A stretch of DNA of 64,000 bases from Tetmemena sp. SeJ-2015. Taxonomy: Eukaryota; Ciliophora; Spirotrichea; Sporadotrichida; Oxytrichidae. A program made the translations under genes and the position numbers. The stretch is taken from contig JAJKFJ010022556.1 of the NCBI GenBank assembly GCA_027382625.1, forward strand, positions 54,777 to 118,776, given 5' to 3'. The notes below the pieces were generated by a model. The model ran no database searches, had not been told where the DNA came from, and saw nothing but the letters and a program-made list of their open reading frames with translations. Below are positions 23,301 through 34,300 of this stretch, one piece after another (the stretch's first letter is position 1; each line of letters opens with the position of its first letter).

Positions 23301-23790
23301 GAAGAATGCAAGTTAAAGCTGCTATTTTAATTCCTAGCTTATTCCTTAACATTTCTATGACCAATTTTAGGCTGGTGTAGTTACAAATTAGAGTTCTAAT
23401 TGGGCTGAAGATTTTGGAGAAGAGCACTTGCCTTGGTGCATATTTCATTTTAACGAGCCGAGGGAGGTCTCCTCCTATCTGTAGATAGTCGAGATGAATT
23501 TTAGACACTACTCTATATCTCATCCCTTATTTTGAGGTAGCTTTAAAGAATCAGATTGTCTTTTTCATCAAGCTGTTACTGCATCTGAGAGAAGTCCCAT
23601 AGCTCTGAATTGTTGTTCTATCCACAATTCTAATCACTCTATTCGTTTTCATTATATTCTTGTCTCAATGAGGCTTGCGAAGATTGGTTCTGGAAAGTTT
23701 CATCTTGCAGTTAGTTTGAACGTGTGGATTACTGTTACTAAGACTTTTTTACAGTTAAAGAAGCCAGATATTCATTATAGATTAGCATTT
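20318..23790 (-). CDS. Long Gln/Asn/Ser-rich protein
   Basis: From about 23.78 kb down to TGA at 20318-20320 the minus strand has almost continuous coding under the ciliate code, over 1,000 codons. One unbroken stretch (about 23.70-22.02 kb) has more than 500 codons. Composition is Gln/Asn/Ser-rich with charged helical pieces such as YNQHKIYKSRLEKKREERDQ, LIYFHINEWDGNKNVVDA and SNPIKQMNQRYMLQKKQAYQ. A few breaks (about 22.01, 21.76 and 21.0 kb) would be IESs or introns. No catalytic domain is recognised; prion-like or scaffold composition is as much as can be said. The true ATG is not fixed. Confidence 0.55.
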
Positions 23791-24520
23791 AAATCAAATT
23801 GATTAATTTCTAAATTGAGAGAGAAAAAACTTTATATCAAATAATTTTCTGAATTTTTTGATCATTTAATCTCACACTTTTTGGCATATAAATTTAATTC
23901 TGTACACAATATAAAATAATCTAAAGCCAAATTGGAGATTAGCATATATTTAGACAACTTTTATAATCTACCTCTTACATAGGATAATAGTACGTTCTCT
24001 TAACTAGTACTGAATAAGTGCTGGTTTTGAAAATGATTATTAATTACATTCCTCAAATTTTACTTTACTTTACTTTACTATAATCTACCTCTTAATTTAA
24101 ACTTATCAACTAATTAGTTTAAATTTGTATTATATTTGGTCTTGGTAATTGGCTATCTTAGTGTGAGTGTTGCAGGAGTTACTGGTAAGATTAAAATTAG
24201 TTCTGCTTGCTCAGTTGCGCTTGCAGCTGGTAGTTTTCTATGATCCTTGACTGTATCGACTGACTGGAGTTTTGCTGATTTTATTCCCCACTCAATTAAA
24301 CAATAACTAATTTTTAGCATAATATTTTTTGAATTGCTTTCTGTAGATAAGAGCAGAGTGAGGGCGTTGAGGGATTCTTTGATTTTAAATAAGCGCATTT
24401 AAGTTTTCCATTTTGATTTAACAGCTATTTATTTCAAACTAAATTAGTGAAAATCGCACAGTAGAGTGAGGATATAATTATTCTAATATTTCAGATATTG
24501 TAAAAATAATTAAGCACTTT
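23791..24520. other. Intergenic AT-rich, one doubtful minus-strand ORF
   Basis: Repeats of TTTACTTTACTTTACT lie near 24060. A minus-strand ORF at 24153-24398 (81 codons) has no recognisable domain and may be chance. Otherwise no gene seen. Confidence 0.35.
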
Positions 24521-25200
24521 AATGGAAAAATCATCCAAGGAACAGCAGAAAGAGCAGGCCAAGAGGGAGAAGCAGGAAGCTATCGAGAGACAAACTAGTG
24601 AAGAGCTAGCTGCCAAGAAAGCCAAAGCGCAGCAATCAGGAGGGTAAGGGAATTTACAAAATTGGCCAAAAAGGCAGGTAATTCATTCGTCAATTGCTAA
24701 ATTAATAATTCTAGGGATTTGATGAAGCAACTTGCTGCCTGGGTCGACAATCCACCCTTCAAATCTAAGAATTCCAACCTCAAGGTAGTTAATAAATTCT
24801 AAACAATTCAAGACCCAATATCAGCAATCAGCTCGTTCTAATAAATATCTTTATAGTTGGAGACATTCTACGCAATCGTGAACATTTTAGGGCAACTGAA
24901 GCCTGAGAACATCGATAAGTTAGCTGCACAAAGCTTGGACGCAAAGCAGGCGATATCCCTCTCCAAATATATCTTTAAGGCCTTCGATATGATCGAACAG
25001 AAGGATGCCAGTAAGTTTCAAATGCAAAGTATTAAACCCTCATAGAAACTATTCAGCTCATTAACTAGAATGTTCTCCTAAGGACTCAGCTCAAGATCCA
25101 AGAGAAATAAATGTATCTTCATTATTTAGTTTAGTCTTCGTTTAAATACGGACAGAGTGCAATTCTAAAGGCAGGCTTCGAAAAATATCCCATTTGCTGA
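24521..25200 (+). CDS. ARPC5-like (Arp2/3 complex p16) candidate
   Basis: The start reads MEKSSKEQQKEQAKREKQEA, a charged head. A GT-AG intron at 24644-24714 joins to DLMKQLAAWVDNPPFKSKN. A second at 24785-24856 joins to LETFYAIVNILGQLKPENID, followed by KLAAQSLDAKQAISLSKYIF and KAFDMIEQKDAS. The NPP(F)xxK element, the VLxxLK..I.K..QSLD helix pair and the LxKYIFKxF helix match ARPC5, a subunit of the actin-nucleating Arp2/3 complex. The last part (NQNVLLRTQLKIQEKQ, ending AILKAGFEKYPIC, TGA 25198-25200) is in another frame and matches poorly. The call is therefore moderate. Confidence 0.45.
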
Positions 25201-25311
25201 CAGACAGAATTTTAATTTAGATAGAAAGCAATCTATCATATCATTTCATCTTGAAATTTATGCTTTATTCAGATTGCTTAAGAGATGAATTAAATTAATC
25301 TTTGATAATAT

Positions 25312-25406
25312 GAGAAGTTCAAGTTAAGAAATCCCGCAACGGAGAGAAGGGAGTGATTAGCGTGGTGCCTTTCTACACTCATCTCAATGAGAAGGGAGAG
25401 CCTTGC
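25312..25406 (+). CDS. SURF1: SURF1 MDS 2 (even locus)
   Basis: Encodes the SURF1 segment VKKSRNGEKGVISVVPFYTH to GEPC. The left pointer GAGAAGTTCAA (25312-25322) matches the end of MDS 1 at 35125-35135. The right pointer GAGCCTTGC (25398-25406) matches the start of MDS 3 at 35157-35165. Joined through these, the frame continues on both sides. Read locally it runs into TGA two codons later. See MDS 1 for the whole gene. Confidence 0.9.
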
Positions 25407-25420
25407 CGCTTGAAATTTTG

Positions 25421-25652
25421 AGAGGCTGGATTCCTCACGACTTTAAGGATCTGAACTTGCACAAGAGAGCTGAGACTTCAGGAGAAATCGTCGGCCTACT
25501 CTACAGAGGAGAAAACAAGACCAAGTACTCAAAGCCAAATACTCCTTCAAATCCATTAAGTCATAATTGCTGATTATTCTTTTCACTCCCTACAAAAATG
25601 AATTCACTAGAGTCGAGCCATACGATATCTCCCTCTACACTCAGTTGAAGAA
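25421..25652 (+). CDS. SURF1: SURF1 MDS 4 (even locus), containing one IES
   Basis: Encodes WIPHDFKDLNLHKRAETSGE, IVGLLYRGENKTKYSKPNTP and, after removal of the internal 47-bp IES (25553-25599, pointer AAAT), SNEFTRVEPYDISLYTQ. The left pointer AGAGGC (25421-25426) matches the end of MDS 3 (35181-35186) and creates the family motif LVNRGWIP across the join. The right pointer TCAGTTGAAGAA (25641-25652) matches the start of MDS 5 (35239-35250). Only 14 bp separate it from MDS 2. Confidence 0.9.
25553..25599 (+). other. IES, pointer AAAT (inside SURF1 MDS 4)
   Basis: AAAT at 25549-25552 is repeated at 25596-25599. Removing 47 bp joins KPNTPSN to EFTRVEPYDIS in frame; unremoved, the frame meets TGA after SHNC. 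It is a conventional, non-scrambled IES inside a scrambled segment. Confidence 0.7.
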
Positions 25653-25674
25653 GAGGAAATATATATTCACTAGT

Positions 25675-25807
25675 AACCGCCCCAACTGCTGATGAGCTCG
25701 TGTCCTGGAAAATTACCCCAGAGAGGCACGAGGCTTATGCCACTCTTTGGAGATACCTCACCTTCGGAGGAGTGCTGGCCAACACTGCCCTCTGGCTCTA
25801 TTTCTGA
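25675..25807 (+). CDS. SURF1: SURF1 MDS 6 (even locus, C-terminus)
   Basis: Encodes the C-terminus ADELVSWKITPERHEAYATL followed by WRYLTFGGVLANTALWLYF and TGA at 25805-25807. This is the HlxYaxTW-like motif and last membrane helix typical of SURF1. The left pointer AACCGCCCCAACTGCT (25675-25690) is a 16-bp match to the end of MDS 5 (35320-35335), about 9.6 kb away. Only 22 bp separate it from MDS 4. Confidence 0.9.
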
Positions 25808-25990
25808 AACTCTATGTTTTAGATCCCACCAAGTGGAAGACAATTGAGCTGCTCTCTTTCTGTCTTTCATTCTCTTATTTAAATCAAGAACTTAATTTTC
25901 AGACGACTGAATATGGAATGCATATGAGTGCTGTAATTTGCAGTATGTAATGAAATAATTAATTAATAATCTTAATATAAGAGGAATTTA

Positions 25991-26296
25991 ATGAATACGA
26001 GGATGGAGATTGACGACTCAAACTTGAATGAGATCGATCAACTTGATGACCAGAGAGAGGAAAAGCCTAAGGTCACTACATCTGTGGAGGTAAATAAAAG
26101 CAGATACTGCCAATTCATTATGGCCAAAAATCTTAATTGTGATTGCAATGGTTAAACAGTACTTTGATAAATGAGTATAGGTTGCGGAAAGGACAACAAA
26201 CTCGACAAGGATGCAGTCATCAGATGCCAATACTGTGGCCACAGAATCTTCTACAAGAAGAGAGAAAGAAAGCTTCTTCAGTATGAAGCCAGATGA
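25991..26296 (+). CDS. RNA polymerase subunit RPB12/RPABC4
   Basis: Starts MNTRMEIDDSNLNEIDQLDD. After a 30-nt GT-AG intron (26151-26180) it gives the zinc ribbon CNGCGKDNKLDKDAVIRCQY then CGHRIFYKKRERKLLQYEAR, TGA 26294-26296. The CxxC...CxxC ribbon, the IRCxxCGxRI.YKKR core and the terminal EAR match the small shared subunit of RNA polymerases I, II and III. The piece between the acidic head and the ribbon (KSRYCQFIMAKN) is open but unlike the family and may be part of another intron or IES. The gene lies inside the interval that splits SURF1. Confidence 0.8.
26151..26180 (+). other. 30-nt GT-AG intron in RPB12 gene
   Basis: GTTAAACAG...GAGTATAG. Removing 30 nt restores CDCNG|CGKDNKL with the expected CxxC. 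It is not an IES by the pointer test, since the ends obey GT-AG. Confidence 0.7.
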
Positions 26297-26519
26297 GCGC
26301 CCCTGCTTTATACCTCAAACATTCAAGTTTCAGGGCAGAGTATCGTTAGAGACTAGGCTTGAAGACTGAATGCGAGAGGCAGTATGCCTGAGGAATAAAT
26401 ATAAGCATATAATTAATTAACTTTGTTTTTGCTAAATAACCATAGTAAATACGATACTAATTTTCGCTTTAATCATAAAATTATTTCTTTTTATCATTCG
26501 TATACAGTAGTTGTCTATT

Positions 26520-27918
26520 TCACAATTGAGACTGGAGCTGGCCTGCGGTCTCTGGTCTATTTTTTATCTGCTGAATTCCTGACATGCTCCCCTCTCCTGC
26601 GTTTTAGATGTAAGTAGACTCTCCATCGTTTTATTGTGCTTCTGAGATTCCAGCTCTTTGTTGGCCTCCCCCGCCGATGACTCCGCTTTCTCCTCCAAAG
26701 CTGTTCCCTTGATTTCTCTGTCTGATACCACCTGCTGGTGCACTAGAGAGCCTTTACTTTGCTTGATTGTATTTCTATAAACATTAGTAAGTCTTTTTCC
26801 TAATTAGAGATAAATGCTTACAGGATTAAGAAGCACTAGTCTTTTGTTGATAACCTGGAGGCTTGAGGCCATACTTTCATAGTCATTAGAGAACTCGTTA
26901 AGAATATCTTAAGCCTTCTTTTCAGGCAGCTCTATGAGCAGTGACTCTGGACTCTCTACATCATAGGCTGCAATGAAAAGATAGCTGTTGTTTGATGAGA
27001 TCTCCACGATGTAGTAGCCACTTCCCAGCTGTTTTCCCTTCTTGTAAAGCACGATACGATTTTCATCCAAAGTCTCTGCCTGTCTAGGATGGGCTTGCCT
27101 CCTCTTCCAGCCAAGATGGATTCGTTAACTCCACCAGTAGAGAAACTCTTGTTAATATTTCGAGGGCCTCCTGCACTAGTGCCAATCCTAGGGAGAGAGA
27201 ACTGCTGCTTTCCAGCTGGCAACTCTAACGGATTAATATCGGACGGCATGATGTTGAAGCTGGTTTTATTAGGGTCTCCATTTAGGATAAAAGGGTGCTC
27301 ACACATGCTCTGCATTATTCTCTCCTTGAGTCTATAATCCTCCTCCCACTTATTCACGCTGTAGTGAGATGGCTTGTCCTGCAGACGCTTGAGAATAGCC
27401 TGATTTTCAACAGTGATCTTTAGAAGTTCCTTCTTCCTCAAATCTCTATTCAAGCTTCTTTTATCAGGAAGTCCTAAAAAAGAGAAACTTAAGATTTTCT
27501 GGAAATTCAATAAGATGATCATACCTGGGTTATAAAGAGAAGGCTTTGAGGTCTGCATGATGCCACTCATCTTTTCTAGGAGGATTCTGTTTTCTCTCTC
27601 GATTTCTGTGTACCTCCCTGCATAAGTTATAACTTTTCATTCTTCGAAAACTTACTCTCCAGCATTTCAACACAATTTAAATTTAACTACACAAAATGAA
27701 AGATACTATAATTGAATTGCCTCCTTTTTAAAGTTTCTGATTGCTTGATTTGGCTGATAAGGAGCTGATTATAGAGTTCTCACAGCTGACTTCACTTCTT
27801 TAAGATATAGAGAATAAATATTTTTGAATTCTCTAAGTCTCTGCTTGTGGATCTCTTGGTCCTTGTTTTTCCATTTTTTGTCCAGCAATTTGCTGCTAAC
27901 GAGTGGGCCCTGTTTCAT
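26520..27918 (-). CDS. CFAP97/Hemingway-domain protein
   Basis: Starts MKQGPLVSSKLLDKKWKNKD, QEIHKQRLREF. The middle exons give RRYTEIERENRILLEKMSGI and, after a GT-AG intron near 27474-27525, RSLNRDLRKKELLKITVENQ, AILKRLQDKPSHYSVNKWEEDY. This is the conserved KIAA1430/CFAP97 helix of ciliary axoneme-associated proteins. A further globular part (ENRIVLYKKGKQLGSGYYIV, then SYLFIAAYDVESPESLLIEL) and a Gly/Gln-rich tail end at TGA 26520-26522. Introns are visible near 26779-26825 and 27618-27656. One-base frame changes remain near 27090 and 27690. It sits in the interval between the two SURF1 halves. Confidence 0.7.
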
Positions 27919-28331
27919 TTTGATTCTTATTTCCAACTATAATTATTTTCAAAAAAATTCACTAAACCCACAATCTCTTCTTTATCCTAAACTGCTGCAT
28001 ATATTTATATTATGACATTTTTTCTTCTTAGAGTGATTCATAGGTAAATAGAAGAGTGGAGCAAAATATATTTCATCAGTGAGAGTGGAGCTAATGTGCA
28101 GGATATTTGAGTGAGGGATGTTTAATTGGGTGGAGTGTTTGCGTGCTTAAGTGGACAAATCTTTGGTCCACGCTTATTTAATACTCCTGAGGGAGAGTCC
28201 CCAATAATTAATTTCTTATTATTAAAGATTTATTGCATCATCAGCAAACACACACATATCCACAAAGTAGAAAAAATCATTCAAGTATAGATGGAAAATA
28301 ACAACAAGGAAAGATCATATATTGAATTTTA
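27919..28331. other. Intergenic region between divergent genes
   Basis: Divergent starts flank it: CFAP97-like to the left, the GH13-GT5 gene to the right. AT-rich with a short ACACACACAT stretch near 28250. No further feature seen. Confidence 0.4.
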
Positions 28332-31300
28332 ATGATTAAGTATTTAAGTCCCTTGGCCACCTATATCCCGGTGAGCCAAGAGTTGATTCATCATGTCAAG
28401 CGCCTTGATGGATTCAATGTAACTAACTTATTTGCATATGACCTCTTTAATAGGAAGAAGAACTAGGAAAGCTTAAGACTCTGTTATTCAGCCTCTTCGA
28501 GAGCGATGGAGTTTAAATTTTATATATTTGCTTGAGTAAGTATAGCATAGTAGCAAGATTACCTCTTAAATGATTGCATATCCCGAAGAATAGATAAAGA
28601 TTAAACTTCCCTTTAGATAACGATTCAACAAGGCTAAGACCTCACTCAAGAACAAGAAGAGCTCCTGCAAATTACACTCAAGCTGCATCAGGTATGCTTC
28701 CCTTTCTTTATAACTCTATTAGGTTCTTGCTCTGGTAGATGTAGATCTCAGCAAGTTTATTTCATCTTTGAACTTATTATCTTATTTTATTAAGTTGGCA
28801 TTAGCAAGTGACGAATCAGCAAAAGAAAGCGAAGTCACTTACCTTGAACAGCTAGTAGAAAGCATCGGCTAGAAAGGAGGACTAGATTATGTACCTAGAG
28901 AGAGGACTCCCCAAGGAAGAATGTTTGAGCATGCCTCAGATAGTAGAATACTCCTCAAGGTCATCATTATAATAGTCATACTTATCTAAAAATTCAATAT
29001 GTCATCTTAAAGATGAAGCCAACCCAAGATGTCAAAGTTTCAATTTAAATCTATACACATGCATCATTCAATTTTGTTTCTGCATCTTCGATCCACCATA
29101 TTAAGATCCTTCATGAACATATGCATTACTTAAAATTTTGAACAAATGTCGACTCAGGAAGAAGAGCCTTCCGAGCAAAGCAAGAGTGCCTTCTTGACCA
29201 TAAGCAGAAAGCTAATCACTCTAACTTTGAATGCTAATGGAAAAGCAGATCTCTACTTCCATGCATACATTTGGATATCCATTTTGCAGCAGCTCCATGC
29301 AAGATTAAACAAAGATGTTGAAAATCTAGATCAAGCATTTGAAAGCGATGTAGTAGCTAAATCTGTAGATGTGAGACGACTTAAGGGCTTAGTAGAGTCA
29401 CTAAAGAGAGTAGATGCTAATCTCAGTAAATTCCCCTTTGGACTACAGCAGTATCAGAGATTTGTGAAAGAGTTAGCTCAAAAGCAGGTTTAAGGAAACA
29501 AGGTGAAGTACTTAGAAGACATTTAGAGGTCTTTATTCGTGGCTCAGATCTCTGACGACACTCCCACTCTTGAACTTATTGAAAAATTGCTTATTCAACT
29601 ACTAGGCCATCACGATATGACCTTCAGAGATTAGGCAGTCAAATTACTCAACATGCTCTATGATGGAATCGATTGGCAACTTCAATAAGCCTTCATGCCC
29701 GTGATAAGAGTAGTAGGACAGCATTTTAAGGTGAGCGTTATAGTGAATCTAGATATGTCACTTAAGGAAAATCAAAATGCTCAAGTATTCATTGGTCTCT
29801 CGGCTCCTTCACCTGTGGAGGGAAACCATAAGACAGTTCTTACTTGGCACAAGATAGACAAACGTAACATCGTTCAAAGCAAGGGAATTGAAACTGAGAT
29901 CGCCATTAACTTCGGCAAGTTCTGGAAATGCGGATTCTACGACTGGAGACTAATAATTGTCAAAGATACAGGCAAGCTCTAGAATCTTGAGATCATTGGA
30001 AAGCCTGAACCTAGTTACCCAGTCTATTAGTCTGAAACAGTCTATGACGACGATAACGATGAGCTTGGATCTATAGCTTAGGGTAGATTCATCGTTCATG
30101 CCAAAGGAATCAGAGATCAAATCTTGCATGAGGTGTAGATTGACTTCTAAAACGCAGAAGTAGACTCAAAGCTTGGCAGGTTTGTGAGGAGAGGAGATTT
30201 CTCAAAGGTTGAGAAGGCTATTCCTGAATACAAAAGCAGAGGTATCACTGCTCTCTACTTGATGGGAGTACTCGAGAGAGATAACAACGTTAAGGTCGAT
30301 GCCTACACTGGCTAAACTTAGTACATTAAACCTGATTGCAATCCTTTAGCCATCACATGCAGAAAGGCTGCTAATAAAGTAGGCCATATTTAAATTAATT
30401 TTAAGAGAATGATTCTTCATTTACAATGCTTGGAGGAGAGCAAGGGTTCAAGAAAGTAATGAATCAAGCCAAATAAAATAAAATCAAGATCATCATAGAC
30501 TGTCTCTCCAGAGTTTCTAGTTCAAGACCAGATAGAGCTTACAGAGATCTCCTTCTTAACTATCAAATAATTTACAACATTATTTTCCTATCTTGATGAG
30601 AATGGAAAATCTTAAGTCTGCTATGGCACAGATGGGCATGCAGTTAATTATGAGGATACCTGCTCTGCTCAACTACAGAAAGGTTGAATCTTGGAAGCTT
30701 CTTATCTCCGAAGTGCTAATGTTTATTGAGAAATATGGAGTGAATGGAATCCATTTAGATAATGGACAAGCTTGGCCATAAATTCTACAGGCTGATTTAG
30801 ACGAACTATAATTAATTCCATTCGTAGAATAAGTAAGCGAGGATTTCGTTTTAATTATATTCCGTTGTGATCACGATGGTTCACCTGCTTACACAGCTGA
30901 CGAAATATTGAATGGTGAAGTTGTGATCAGAAATGAAAAAGCAGGTTATTGGCACACTAACATGATGGAGAAGTATCCCAATCCCTTTTTCATAAAGTTG
31001 GCTAAGTCTATTTGGGAGAGGAATCCTGATTTTCTAATCATTGGAGAGTGCTGGGGAGGCTATCTTTTCGAGAACAGGCAAATCATCCTCGCCCGCTCTG
31101 GCATTATTCCAAGACAGTTCAAACTGCCTCAAGCTATCAGCTCCTTGTTTGGAAAGAAACTTCATAAGGATGGTAGAGTGACTGAGCAAGAAAGATAAAA
31201 TGTAATTGTCTTGAGGAAATGGTATGAGAACAATAGAAGGTTCCTGCCTGATGGCTCTATTCTAATTCAAAGTTCTTCTGCTCATCAGTGGCCCTATCCT

Positions 31301-34300
31301 GCCTACTTGTATGGAAAGGGCACTTGGGCTGCAGTTGATATCCTCTATTTCATGCCAGACATTCCTATTACATTCATGGGGGAGATTGATGGTGAGGTCT
31401 TTAGAATAGGCACTACCTAATTGTTCTAGCACGAGCAATAATAAACTGGAAACACGCTTAGAAGATCAAATTCATAACTCATGATGGCTTTGTAATCTAA
31501 GGATGAGAATGACGATGATGAGCCTGATCAAGAGATGATGCTATCTAAGGAAAAATCACCTGAGGGTAAGAAGGGACTAGCTAGAGTGAGATCAGGATCA
31601 AATCTCGCTGCAGTTGTAGTTGAATCTCAAAAGGGTGCTGACTTAAAACTCAAGGAACAATAGTTCAAGGCAAAGATAGGTCCTCAGTAGGGATTTGATC
31701 TATCTTAAATCAGTTCTCACTATGAAAGCAGACGCAGACTGAGAAGAGAAAAGATGGTTTTGAGATATGGAGAGCTAGTTCCTTTGGTTGCTCGTCACAA
31801 TGGCGGATGGCACAACCATGTTCTTTCTTTCGCTAGATACTCATTGCTCGAAACTGCAATAATCTCCATCAATCTAGACGATAAAGAAGTATTATTTTTA
31901 ATTCTGATTATAGTCGGCTTCTATATTGATACAACAGCACTTAAAACTCTATATGAAAAGAACTATAAGAGTAACACAGTCATCATGGTGAGCAACTCTC
32001 TCAATTCAGATCAGTAGCCTTAATACTACTTCCTCCGTGAGTATTTATCCATGAAGCACCATTAAGTGTAAACATCTTTTTTTATAAGTGCTCCTTCCTT
32101 ACCACTCCTCTGTATTCTGTGTTCAGATCTGTTAGGACGATCAATTCGTTTTCAAAAGAGCTCTGACTCAGTCACTTGAAAGAACGAAGCAGAAATTGCT
32201 TAACGGAGAGAACATAGAGTCCGAGTAAATATCCCTTCTCATTACTGACATTTATCATTTAAAAAAGTTATTATGATATTGTCGAAAATCAACCTGATGA
32301 CATCATTAAGTTCGCAAATGTGATTGGAAGTCTCCAAGAAAACTTCCTTGAAAAGCTGAATGTCAAATTTTAAAAAAAAAAATAGCTATCCTCATTTTGA
32401 AAATTCTTAGACTTGTTCATGAATAATCATAAGCTCAAGAGCAACTCAGTCCTTGCTGCAAGAGTCATTGCCTTCTGCTAGAGAATAGTTGAAATTGCTG
32501 AAGAGCAAGAGCTACCTCCCAAAACTGCTGCTGACTCTCTATATCACTGCAGCACTCTCGGTCCAATCATCTTCTGTGCTCCAGAATTGGGTAGATGGTC
32601 TACAGTAGGAGGACTAGGAGTTATGGTTGATGAACTTTCAATTGGTTTGGCTGCACTAGGGCAGGATGTTTATGTGATCTCACCTTACTATGAGAAAAAC
32701 AGAAAAGGAGAGACTGGCTACTTGGGCAAGGACCCAGCTGGCATACACTACGTCGATAATATTCAAGTGAGCTTTACTAGAGAGAAGATAACTCTAGGCG
32801 TGCATGAGGGCCTAGTGAGTGGGGTTAAAGTCATTTTCCTGCACAATGAAATGATCTTCCCCATGCCATATCCAGATATCCCTCCCGCTGAGCTTGTGAG
32901 GCAACTAGCAGTTTTCAACAAGGGCTGCCTCGAGTTCTGCTGTGCTAGAGGAATAATTCCATCAGTTTGCGTTACCAATGACTGTAATTAAGTTTACATT
33001 AATTTTCTGGTTCACTGGATTGATTCCTGGCTACGCTAAAATTGGCGCCTTTGGAGACACTTTCAGAGGAACTACTTTCCTCCACATCGCACACAACCTT
33101 GAGCCATCCTATGAAGGTCGTATCTTCCCTGCACCTAATTAAGGCGCATTAGAGGGTATCCACGAACTTCCAAGAGACTATCTAGTGGACCCTCTATGGG
33201 GAACTTGCATTATTAATCCGAGCAGATGCGCTATAATGCTATCCGACCAATGGGCCACTGTTAGTCCTTCTTACAAGCAGGACTTGCTAAACAACTCAAC
33301 CCTGAAAGAATTGCTGAGATAGAAGCCTTAACCCTTTGCTTTCCCTAATGGAATTCCAGTTCAGGCAAGGTTGAAGAAGCTAAATGATGCAGCTCCTGAT
33401 CATCTCACTGCCAAGAGACTCATCTAGAAGAAATACTTTGGCTTCTTAGATCTTGATGATGATGTGTGTCTGCTTTCATTCGTAGGTAGAATCACTGAGC
33501 AAAAGGGAGTTCATCTTATTCTCGATGCTGTTGAGCCGCTTATAGAGAAATTCGAGCACAAAATCAATAATCCATTTAGTTAAGTCAAAAGTTTAATCAA
33601 CATTTTAGTAGGAGGAATGGTGAATTTCAAAGAGAAGTATTCAGCAGACTGTGCTACAAGGATGGCTTATCTTAAAAATAAGTATCCTAACTGTTTCTGG
33701 GCAGACCCTTAGGCCTTCTTTACTGATGGATCAGTTGTGAACAGAGGAAGTGACTTCGGTCTAATGCCCTCCATCTTCGAGCCAGGCGGTATTGTGCAAC
33801 ATGAATTCTTCGTAGGCAGCACTCCAGTTATCGCCTTCAAAACAGGAGGACTCAAGGATTCCGTGTTTGAGTTCATGTGGGACACTGAGCAAGGTAACGG
33901 CTACACTTTCGAAAGCCACAACAAAAACGACTTCATCTTCGCTTGCGAGAGAGCAATAGGCACTTTCAGGAATAAGGCTAAGTACGCTCGCATTAGAGAG
34001 AATGCTTTTAACTCCACTATGGATGGAGAGGTTGTAAGCAAGGCCTGGCTGAAGGAATTCTGCCGTCTGAGAGGCAAGGTTCACATCGAGTAGACTGAAC
34101 TGCACGACGCCTTAAATAAGATGCGCCCTTGGGCTCCAGAAACTTACAAGCCCATGGTGAACTTCGAAGAGATGTTTGGTGGAAATGGAGAAGACAAGAT
34201 TAACTTTAAACTCGATGATATCGACTTGGGTGCTGAGGAAGAGAAAGAAGTGCTCGAAGAGGAGAAATCAGGGGCCAAGAAAGTTGTATCCCACTTTGAG

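Noticed and set aside
24153..24398. 81-codon minus-strand ORF
   Set aside because: No domain, AT-rich codons, and TGA is rare in this DNA, so open frames of this size are expected by chance. Left as doubtful in the gap entry.
33761..34105. 114-codon minus-strand ORF
   Set aside because: Lies opposite the conserved GT5 catalytic region; shadow.
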